Below the pieces are notes generated by a model. That model made no database searches and was not told the DNA's origin. It was given only the letters and a program-made list of their open reading frames with translations. Of a DNA stretch of 5,860 nucleotides, positions 1 to 5,860 are shown in pieces (within the stretch, counting starts at the first letter, position 1; each line of letters starts with the position of its first letter). The translations under genes and the position numbers were made by a program. Origin of the DNA: Helicobacteraceae bacterium (GTDB lineage: Bacteria; Campylobacterota; Campylobacteria; Campylobacterales; SZUA-545); NCBI GenBank assembly GCA_031273735.1, contig JAISRI010000238.1, positions 1 to 5,860 on the forward strand. Reading direction: 5' to 3'.

Positions 1-992
1 ACGCTAGGTTTATAGCCTAGATCGCGCTCCAAATCGCTTGTATCGGCAAACGTGGCGGGAACGTCGCCTAGTTGCATAGGCAGATAGTTTTTGCTCGCTT
101 TTTTGTTAAGCGTTTTTTCGATCGCCTCGATAAAATCAAGTAAATTGACGGGCGAACCGCGCCCAATATTATAGATCTTATATGGAGCGCGCGAAGTCGC
201 GCTATTAGGATTTACGGGATCGAAAGACGGATCGCTTGCGGCGGGCGTATCGATAACGCGGATCACTCCTTCGACAATATCGTCGATATAAGTAAAATCG
301 CGCATCATTTTACCATCATTAAAAACGTCGATCGGTTTACCTTCCAAGATCGCTTTAGTAAATATAAAAAGCGCCATATCGGGTCTGCCCCAAGGACCAT
401 AAACGGTAAAAAAACGCAAACCCGTAACCGCGACGCCAAAAAGACTAGAGTAGGTATGCGCCATTAACTCGTTACTTTTTTTGGTGGCGGCGTAAAGACT
501 AATCGGGTGATCTACGGGTTTAGAAGTGTTAAAGGGCATATTTTCGTTTAAGCCGTAAACGGAACTACTAGAGGCGAAAACCAAATGCGAAACTAGATTA
601 AAACGGCACGCCTCCAATATGTTCAACGTTCCGTTTATATTCGCGGAAATATACGCGTTCGGATTTGTTAAACTATACCTCACGCCCGCCTGCGCCGCAA
701 GGTGGCAAACGTTGTCAAACTTTTCGCTAGAAAAAAGCTGGTCGATCGCGTCTTTGTCCGCCAGATCGAGTTTGATAAAGCGATAGTTTTTATATCTGCT
801 ACTTTGGGTAAGTCTGCCGTATTCGATTGAGTTTTGCTCTATGCCGCTAACGGCTAAACGTCCGTATTTAAGACAAACGTCGTAATAGTCGTTGATATTG
901 TCTAATCCAATAACTTCGTCGCCGCGCTCCAATAAGCGCAAAGCGGTATGAAAGCCTATAAATCCCGCCGTTCCCGTTACAAGTATTTTCAT
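1..992 (-). CDS. UDP-glucuronate 4-epimerase-type NAD-dependent sugar epimerase (partial, 3' end outside window)
   Basis: Extended short-chain dehydrogenase/reductase that most likely interconverts UDP-glucuronate and UDP-galacturonate in the cytoplasm, supplying a precursor for capsule or lipopolysaccharide. I translated 330 codons from the ATG at 992; the frame stays open to the left edge, so roughly the last 20 residues of a family of about 350 are missing. Seen directly: the Rossmann NAD motif GTAGFIG (residues 7-13), acidic D31 after the second strand, NAYISANINGTLNILEA (112-128), SSSSVYG (141-147), the catalytic YAATK pair Y167/K171, and the diagnostic GLRFFTVYGPWGRPDMA stretch (191-207) followed by RDFTYIDDIVEG (231-242). 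That last block and the long segment before YNIGRG (274-279) favour the UDP-glucuronate epimerase subfamily over GalE or GDP-mannose dehydratase. It starts 15 bases after the dnaE stop, so it is probably cotranscribed. Exact sugar specificity is inferred; a related UDP-sugar epimerase is the alternative. Confidence 0.88.
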   Translation of the reverse strand, partial: MKILVTGTAGFIGFHTALRLLERGDEVIGLDNINDYYDVCLKYGRLAVSGIEQNSIEYGRLTQSSRYKNYRFIKLDLADKDAIDQLFSSEKFDNVCHLAAQAGVRYSLTNPNAYISANINGTLNILEACRFNLVSHLVFASSSSVYGLNENMPFNTSKPVDHPISLYAATKKSNELMAHTYSSLFGVAVTGLRFFTVYGPWGRPDMALFIFTKAILEGKPIDVFNDGKMMRDFTYIDDIVEGVIRVIDTPAASDPSFDPVNPNSATSRAPYKIYNIGRGSPVNLLDFIEAIEKTLNKKASKNYLPMQLGDVPATFADTSDLERDLGYKPS

Positions 993-996
993 AAAA

Positions 997-1002
997 TCTC
1001 CT
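997..1002 (-). promoter_or_regulatory. Ribosome binding site of the epimerase gene
   Basis: On the minus strand the bases read AGGAGA, followed by four Ts and the ATG at 992. This good Shine-Dalgarno match lies wholly inside the 15-base gap after the dnaE stop codon. It fixes the epimerase start and suggests translation of a shared message rather than a separate promoter. Confidence 0.8.
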
Positions 1003-1007
1003 AAAGT

Positions 1008-4000
1008 TTAATATCTGCAAGCCACGCCAATTTTTATAGCTTCGTCTTTTGCCGTTCTCGACGCGACAAGTTTTGTTTGCATTTCTATATCCCGCCGCTC
1101 GGAACATATTTTAACGCATACGGGTATTTCGCCCGGATTTTCGCGGATTATCGAATAGAGCTTTTCAAGAAAAACTTCGCTTTGTTCGCTTAATGGAATC
1201 TCAAAAACCATAGGCTTATATATTTTCTCTTCTTTCGGAGGAGACGGCGACGTTTTTGGCGCAAAATCTCGGCGCGTTTCTGATCTATTATTTTGCAAAG
1301 GAATTCGTCGTTCGTTTCTGTTTTTGCGATCGTTGGATAGGTCTAAATCTTGCGCCTCTTCTAAACTCAATACCCGTACGGCTCTTAGGCTAATTTTATT
1401 ATCCCTATCGTCTCTTTGAACGATAACCTTAAAGGCGATCGGACGAGCGCTATCCAAATTTTCTAGTTTTTGGATATTAGGATCAAAAATTAAGATAACG
1501 GCGCTTCCCGTTAGATCCGCAAGATAAACGTTGCCGTATCTTTTGCCGCTTTTAGAGATCTTGCTATCGAAGTTTTCCACTTTGCCGATCAGTAAAACTT
1601 CGTCGCCCTCTTTAATCTCGTTTTGCGTCGTTTCGTTTTCGGAAAAATCCTCGTTTTCTTCTTCTTCGCCCTCGTCGCCGCTTTTATCTAGGCGGCGAAT
1701 CGCCGCGCAAGGCGTGTGAGGACAACGGCTCAACTCCTCCATGAAATCGTCTAGCGGGTGCCCTGAAAGATATAATCCCGCAAACTCTTTTTCAAACTCT
1801 AAAAGCGTTTTTTGATCAAGCTCGTCAAGCGGCGAAATATCTATGTTTACGCCGTTTGCCATCTGTTCCGCGTCGTCCTCGAATAAACCGCCCTTGCTCT
1901 CTTTGCGTATATTATTCGCGTTTTGCGCGGCTTTTACAATGTTTTCAATCGCGCTTAACAACGCTCTCCGCGTATATCCAAAGCAGTCCATCGCGCCCGC
2001 TTTTATTAACGCTTCAAAAACCTTTTTATTAACCTTTTGCGAATCGACGTTAGCTAAAAGCTCGCCAATAGCGCTAAACTTTCCCCCCAGCGTCTTTCGC
2101 GCCTCTATAATATACTCCAGCGCCACTTCGCCTGCGCCTCTAATAGCGCCTAAGCCAAAGACGATGCTGGCTTTTTGGTTTTCATAGATCGGCTCGAAAT
2201 TGATCTGCGAAAGATTTATGTTTGGTTTAATGAAGCCGATCCCAAGCCGTTTAGCCTCGTTGATATAGCTTGCGACCTTTTCGCTTCTATTCGCGTCGAA
2301 AGTGATAAGAGCCGACATATATTCGGCCGGATAGTATCGCTTTAGATACGCCGTTTGATACGTGATTGCCGCGTATGCCGCGGAGTGAGATTTATTAAAG
2401 CCGTAGCCCGCAAACTTCTCGATCAGATCAAAAAGCTCTAAAGCCTTTTTGCGATTGTAGCCGTTTTTTTGCGCTCCGTCGGCAAACTCGCCGCGAATCT
2501 TTTCCATCTCTTCGGGTTTCTTTTTACCCATAGCGCGGCGCACTAGATCGGCTTTGCCAAGCGAAAAACCGCCGATCGTTTGAACGATCTGCATTACCTG
2601 TTCTTGATAGACGATCACTCCGTATGTAGGCTTTAAGATGGGTTCTAACGCTGGGAACATATAGGTTGTCTGCGCGCGTCCGTGTTTGCGATCGACAAAG
2701 TCGCTTACCATTCCAGATTCAAGCGGGCCGGGACGATAGAGCGCGATCATAGCCACAACGTCTTCAAAGCAGTTTGGCTTAAGACGGCGGCTAAGATTTT
2801 GCAAACCTACGCCTTCAATCTGAAACACGCCCAAAGTTTCGCCGCTCGCGATCAGCTCGAAAACCTTTGGATCGTCCATAGGCATACTATCAAAATCGAT
2901 TGTTTTATTTGCGTATTTTTCTATCAACCTTAGAGTGTGATCGATCACAGTTAGGTTTTGCAGACCTAAAAAGTCGAACTTGATCAGATCGACCGTTTCT
3001 AGATAGTGTCCGTCGTATTGAGTCGCTACGTCGTGATAAAACTTCTCTTCGCTATCTTTCGCGTCTTTGTCTTTCTCTCTTTCGCCTTTTGGAGGCAGAC
3101 AAACGGGCGTTTTATGCCATAACTCCTCGTTGCTAATCACAATCCCCGCCGCGTGAACGCCGTTTCCTCTTTTTAAGCCCTCTAGCTGCGTCGCTAGGTT
3201 CCAGATTCTACCCGCGTTTACGTCGGTCTGTATTAGCTCTCTTAACTTTGGTTCGCTCTCGTAGGCTTGGGCAAGCGTGATATTTAATACTTTTGGGATC
3301 AGCTTTACCATATTGTTCGCTTCCTGAATCGATACGCCCAAAACCCTCGCCACGTCGCGGATCGCGTTTTTGGCTTGAAGGGCGCTGTAAGTGATCACCT
3401 GTCCTACGTTCTCTCTGCCGTAAGCCTCCACGACATACTTAATGATCTCCGATCGTCTCTGCTGGCAGAAGTCCATATCAATATCGGGCATAGATATGCG
3501 CTCTGGGTTCAAAAAGCGCTCGAAAAGCAAGCCGTATTTCATCGGATCGATATTGGTAATCTCCAGCGCGTACGCCGCCAAACTCCCCGCCGCGCTACCG
3601 CGACCTGGACCAACGGGGATTTTCATTTCCTTCGCTTTACTGACAAAATCCCATACGATCAGCATATAGCCCGCAAACTTCATCTTTTTGATTACGTCAA
3701 TCTCAAGCTCTAAACGATCGCGGTAGCTTTGCCGTTTGCTTTCATCGACGTATATAAGCCGATTTTCAAGTTTCTCTCGACATAACGTTTCAAAAAGAAT
3801 CGCGTCGTTCTCGTGCGAATACTCCGCGTTTTCGTCCGTTAGTTTTACGTCGCGATCTTTGGCTACGCGGCGCGTAAACTTATAATTTGGCGGGGTGGGA
3901 AAATAGTTTTTGTTATCGACTAGCTTCAGTTCCAAATCGCACTTATTGGCGATCTCTTGCGTGTTTTCTAGCGCCTGCGGAATATCCGCAAAAAGCGCCG

Positions 4001-4784
4001 CCATCTCTTCGGGGCTTTTTACGTAAAACTCTTTAACGGAGTGTTTAAGCCGTTTAGGATCGTTTAGAGTGTATTTGCTGTTGATACACATAAGCGCCTC
4101 TTGAGCGTCCGCGTTAATGCGTTCGGCATAGTGCGCGTCGTTTGTGGCGATCAGCTTAATTCCTAACGTTTTCGCGATCTTGATAATCTGATCGTCTATT
4201 AACCTTTGCTCCTCGATTCCGTGCCGCATAATCTCTATATAAAAATCTTCGCCGAATATCTCTTGATAACTCGCGGCGACCTCTAACGCTTTTTCGTAAC
4301 CTCCGCGCCGCTCTTTGTTTCTCTGCGCGGCTTTATTCAGGTGAAAATTGATCTCTCCCGCAAGGCAGGCGCTAGAGCAGATCAGCCCCTCTTTGAAGCG
4401 TTCCAACGTTTTTTTATTGATACGCGGATTGTAGTAAAAACCTCTCAAATACGCCTCGCTGGAAAGGCGCATCAGATTTTTGTAACCTTGCTCGTTTTTG
4501 GCAAAAAGGCAGAGGTGAAAGCGCTGTTTGAACGGATCGCTCACAAGCTCTTTGTAGCTGATATTTTCGTGGTTATGGATATAGGTTTCAATGCCGATAA
4601 TCGGCTTGATCCCCTCTTTTTTCATCGTCGTGTAGAAGTCGATCGCGCCGAACATATTGCCGTGATCGCTCATAGCGACCGCGTTCATACCTTTTGCCTT
4701 GATCGTCTTGGCGAGCGTATCGAGGCGGTTTGCGCCGTCAAGCATAGAGTAATCGGTATGTAGGTGTAGATGGACAAAACTCAC
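1008..4784 (-). CDS. dnaE: DNA polymerase III alpha subunit (replicative polymerase)
   Basis: Catalytic subunit of the replicative DNA polymerase III holoenzyme, a C-family polymerase acting at the fork with the sliding clamp and clamp loader. From the GTG start it has 1258 residues, somewhat longer than the E. coli protein (1160). Domains in order: N-terminal PHP domain (about 1-270; HLHLHTDYS at 5-13, SDHGN 39-43, NDAHY 215-219); polymerase core with GPGRGSAAGS (392-401), the acidic PDIDMDF motif (433-439, matching E. coli D401/D403), KFDFLGL with D604 (matching E. coli D555), YRPGPLESG (683-691) and GYGFNKSHSAAYA (793-805); HhH-type segment near 924-950; LYLSGHPLDD (1004-1013); OB-fold from about 1062; and a C-terminal module that looks like the tau-binding domain. 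All catalytic residues are present, with no frameshift. The GTG was chosen because family proteins begin just before the first His motif and a weak AAGAG precedes it; a TTG at 4832 would add 16 atypical residues. It lies 58 bases after the agmatine deiminase stop and ends TAA. Confidence 0.97.
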   Translation of the reverse strand: MSFVHLHLHTDYSMLDGANRLDTLAKTIKAKGMNAVAMSDHGNMFGAIDFYTTMKKEGIKPIIGIETYIHNHENISYKELVSDPFKQRFHLCLFAKNEQGYKNLMRLSSEAYLRGFYYNPRINKKTLERFKEGLICSSACLAGEINFHLNKAAQRNKERRGGYEKALEVAASYQEIFGEDFYIEIMRHGIEEQRLIDDQIIKIAKTLGIKLIATNDAHYAERINADAQEALMCINSKYTLNDPKRLKHSVKEFYVKSPEEMAALFADIPQALENTQEIANKCDLELKLVDNKNYFPTPPNYKFTRRVAKDRDVKLTDENAEYSHENDAILFETLCREKLENRLIYVDESKRQSYRDRLELEIDVIKKMKFAGYMLIVWDFVSKAKEMKIPVGPGRGSAAGSLAAYALEITNIDPMKYGLLFERFLNPERISMPDIDMDFCQQRRSEIIKYVVEAYGRENVGQVITYSALQAKNAIRDVARVLGVSIQEANNMVKLIPKVLNITLAQAYESEPKLRELIQTDVNAGRIWNLATQLEGLKRGNGVHAAGIVISNEELWHKTPVCLPPKGEREKDKDAKDSEEKFYHDVATQYDGHYLETVDLIKFDFLGLQNLTVIDHTLRLIEKYANKTIDFDSMPMDDPKVFELIASGETLGVFQIEGVGLQNLSRRLKPNCFEDVVAMIALYRPGPLESGMVSDFVDRKHGRAQTTYMFPALEPILKPTYGVIVYQEQVMQIVQTIGGFSLGKADLVRRAMGKKKPEEMEKIRGEFADGAQKNGYNRKKALELFDLIEKFAGYGFNKSHSAAYAAITYQTAYLKRYYPAEYMSALITFDANRSEKVASYINEAKRLGIGFIKPNINLSQINFEPIYENQKASIVFGLGAIRGAGEVALEYIIEARKTLGGKFSAIGELLANVDSQKVNKKVFEALIKAGAMDCFGYTRRALLSAIENIVKAAQNANNIRKESKGGLFEDDAEQMANGVNIDISPLDELDQKTLLEFEKEFAGLYLSGHPLDDFMEELSRCPHTPCAAIRRLDKSGDEGEEEENEDFSENETTQNEIKEGDEVLLIGKVENFDSKISKSGKRYGNVYLADLTGSAVILIFDPNIQKLENLDSARPIAFKVIVQRDDRDNKISLRAVRVLSLEEAQDLDLSNDRKNRNERRIPLQNNRSETRRDFAPKTSPSPPKEEKIYKPMVFEIPLSEQSEVFLEKLYSIIRENPGEIPVCVKICSERRDIEMQTKLVASRTAKDEAIKIGVACRY

Positions 4785-4790
4785 GGCGTT

Positions 4791-4795
4791 CTCTT
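4791..4795 (-). promoter_or_regulatory. Weak ribosome binding site for the dnaE GTG start
   Basis: The minus strand reads AAGAG six bases before the GTG at 4784. This is only a partial Shine-Dalgarno match, but the spacing is right. The competing TTG at 4832 has nothing better upstream, only a GAG within the sequence overlapping the preceding stop codon. With a GTG start and a weak site, dnaE may be translated at a modest level, as expected for a low-abundance replicase; that is inference. Confidence 0.5.
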
Positions 4796-4808
4796 TTTGC
4801 AAATGTTC

Positions 4809-4821
4809 CGCTATTTTAGCG
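4809..4821. other. Short inverted repeat in the spacer before dnaE
   Basis: CGCTA and TAGCG form a perfect five-base-pair stem around a three-base loop, within the 58 bases separating the agmatine deiminase stop from the dnaE GTG. No run of U follows it on the transcribed strand, so it does not look like an intrinsic terminator. It lies about 14 bases upstream of the proposed Shine-Dalgarno. It could mildly affect message stability or dnaE initiation, but a stem this short may be chance. Confidence 0.3.
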
Positions 4822-4842
4822 CAGGTCGCCAAAAACTACTCG

Positions 4843-5850
4843 TCAAAGATTTAGCGGCGTATGTAGTTGCATTGTTAAGCAGTGAATCGACCCGCGCTGA
4901 CGAGCGGCGATCGACGCGTCGATCGGAATAATCTCTCGCGTAGGGAAGAGATTTCGCAAAATCTCCAGCGCGGCGCGATCGCTTTTAACTCCGTAGACCG
5001 GCGCGATAACTGCGCCGTTAATTATCAGGAAATTGGCGTAGGTCGCGGGCAGTCGTTCGCCGTTAAAGTAGATCGGATCGCACATTGGTAGCTCTACGAG
5101 GCGATAGGGCGATCCGTCGGCTTTTTTGAACGCGTAAATCTCCGCTTTCATCGCGCTCAAACTCTCAAAATGGCTATCGTTTTCGTCGCGGCAACCTACG
5201 AAGGCGATCGTATCGCGATCGCAAAAGCGCGCCAGCGTGTCGATATGCCCGTCGGTGTCGTCGTTTTCTAAAAGTCCGTTCGCGATCCACAAAACCCGCG
5301 ACGCGCCCAGATCGCGCCTAAACGCCGCTTCAAAATCCGCCTTTGTCCAATTCGCGTTGCGATTTGGCGCGAATAGGCAGGTTTCGGTCGTCATAATCGC
5401 GCCTTTGCCGTCGGTTTCTACGCTGCCGCCCTCCAAAATCCAGCCCGTTTTTCGCGATTTTGCCGCGCCGAAAACGCCGCTATTTTTCAGCGCCGCGTTG
5501 ATTTGGTTGTCAAAATTAGCGGCGTATTTCAATCCCCAACCGTTAAACTCAAAATCTAGCGCCGCGATCGCGCCGTTTTCTTCGATAGTTATCGCGCCAA
5601 AATCCCGCGCCCACGTATCGTTGCAAGGCGCTTCAATATAAATTACGCGATCGTTTTTAAGCCGTTCTTTTGCTTCGCGCGCGTTTTCGCAAACCAAAAC
5701 GACCTTTTCAAAACGGGTAATCGCCTCGATCAGCGATTTGTAAAACGCCGAAATCTCGTCAAAATACGGCGACCAATCGCTATTTTTATGCGGCAGGGCG
5801 AGCAAAACCGCGCTCTGCTCCTCCCATTCGGCAATCATTCTGACGCTCAT
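4843..5850 (-). CDS. aguA: Agmatine deiminase (agmatine iminohydrolase)
   Basis: Cytoplasmic enzyme of the guanidino-group-modifying (pentein) superfamily, agmatine deiminase/PAD_porph family. It hydrolyses agmatine to N-carbamoylputrescine and ammonia, the step between arginine decarboxylation and putrescine. The 335-residue length fits the short form in Campylobacter and Helicobacter; Pseudomonas and plant enzymes are nearer 370. Visible motifs: PHKNSDW (20-26), the substrate-binding NDTWARDFG (77-85), FNGWGLKY (102-109), EGGSVETDG (140-148), TDGHIDTLARF (199-209) with catalytic H202, LPATYANF (267-274), and the nucleophile Cys324 in GSIHCLTMQ (320-328). All expected catalytic positions are present and no signal peptide is seen. 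The ATG at 5850 is preferred over the internal ATG at residue 5 because AAGGAG precedes it. It is the first gene of the apparent operon inside the window. An N-carbamoylputrescine amidase partner is not visible here. A peptidylarginine deiminase role is unlikely, as there is no secretion signal and no extra domain. Confidence 0.93.
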   Translation of the reverse strand: MSVRMIAEWEEQSAVLLALPHKNSDWSPYFDEISAFYKSLIEAITRFEKVVLVCENAREAKERLKNDRVIYIEAPCNDTWARDFGAITIEENGAIAALDFEFNGWGLKYAANFDNQINAALKNSGVFGAAKSRKTGWILEGGSVETDGKGAIMTTETCLFAPNRNANWTKADFEAAFRRDLGASRVLWIANGLLENDDTDGHIDTLARFCDRDTIAFVGCRDENDSHFESLSAMKAEIYAFKKADGSPYRLVELPMCDPIYFNGERLPATYANFLIINGAVIAPVYGVKSDRAALEILRNLFPTREIIPIDASIAARQRGSIHCLTMQLHTPLNL

Positions 5851-5854
5851 AACG

Positions 5855-5860
5855 CTCCTT
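5855..5860 (-). promoter_or_regulatory. Ribosome binding site of the agmatine deiminase gene
   Basis: The minus strand reads AAGGAG, then CGTT, then the ATG at 5850. This strong Shine-Dalgarno with a short spacer decides the start codon. It sits at the very edge of the window, so the promoter or preceding gene cannot be seen. Confidence 0.85.

Noticed and set aside
868..1107. A 79-codon minus-strand open frame across the dnaE/epimerase junction
   Set aside because: It overlaps both the end of dnaE and the start of the epimerase in another frame. Its translation is rich in Arg, Tyr and Asn with no recognisable domain, and both real genes are well supported there.
1843..2187. A 114-codon plus-strand open frame with hydrophobic stretches opposite dnaE
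   Set aside because: The apparent membrane-like segments are antisense to charged DnaE codons. It has no family resemblance and lies entirely within dnaE.
3375..3713. Two overlapping plus-strand open frames (112 and 75 codons) opposite the polymerase core
   Set aside because: They occupy different frames over the same catalytic-core sequence of DnaE, as expected for shadow frames; neither has a recognisable motif.
4341..4763. A 140-codon plus-strand open frame opposite the dnaE PHP region
   Set aside because: It is antisense to a highly conserved part of DnaE. It resembles no family I know and is the usual kind of shadow frame in GC-biased codons.
4785..4842. Possible intrinsic terminator or separate promoter in the spacer before dnaE
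   Set aside because: The only stem is five base pairs and has no following U tract. No paired -10/-35 elements stand out in 58 bases, so read-through from the upstream gene is simpler.
4975..5571. The three GCGATCGC copies as evidence of a cyanobacterial origin
   Set aside because: The octamer is typical of cyanobacterial HIP1, but DnaE and the deiminase look like Campylobacterota proteins. Shared word bias does not establish ancestry.
5237..5641. A 134-codon plus-strand open frame opposite agmatine deiminase
   Set aside because: It lies entirely antisense to catalytic motifs of the real gene. The Ser/Ala/Pro-rich translation is the complement of common codons and shows no domain.

Overview
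The window looks like chromosomal DNA from a member of the Campylobacterota (formerly Epsilonproteobacteria). The main reason is the DNA polymerase III alpha subunit, whose wording resembles what I remember of Campylobacter/Helicobacter/Wolinella-type DnaE. The agmatine deiminase is also of the short type found in that group. Base composition is moderate (mid-forties percent GC by eye), higher than Campylobacter or Helicobacter, so a Wolinella-like or uncultured relative is more likely than those genera. The phylum call is an inference from remembered family sequences, not a search.

Everything recognisable lies on the minus strand, transcribed from the right end to the left. From 5850 to 4843 is a complete agmatine deiminase gene with a strong ribosome binding site at the right edge. 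A short spacer holding a weak hairpin follows. From 4784 (GTG; a TTG at 4832 is the alternative) to 1008 is a complete dnaE, encoding the replicative polymerase with PHP, polymerase core, HhH, OB-fold and C-terminal regions. Fifteen bases further on, with its ribosome binding site inside that gap, a UDP-glucuronate 4-epimerase-type gene starts at 992 and runs off the left edge, missing only the last few codons. The tight spacing and common strand suggest one transcript. The promoter should lie right of the window and the terminator left of it; neither is visible.

The three genes have no obvious shared pathway: polyamine synthesis from agmatine, chromosome replication, and a nucleotide-sugar precursor for surface polysaccharide. 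The linkage is probably an ordinary mixed housekeeping operon. I found no RNA gene, CRISPR array, mobile element or phage remnant, and no convincing undescribed system. The most notable points are the strong excess of GATC, CGATCG and GCGATCGC words, the complete PHP metal-ligand set in DnaE (suggesting built-in proofreading), and several charged inserts in DnaE. No gene-free stretch exceeds 300 bases.
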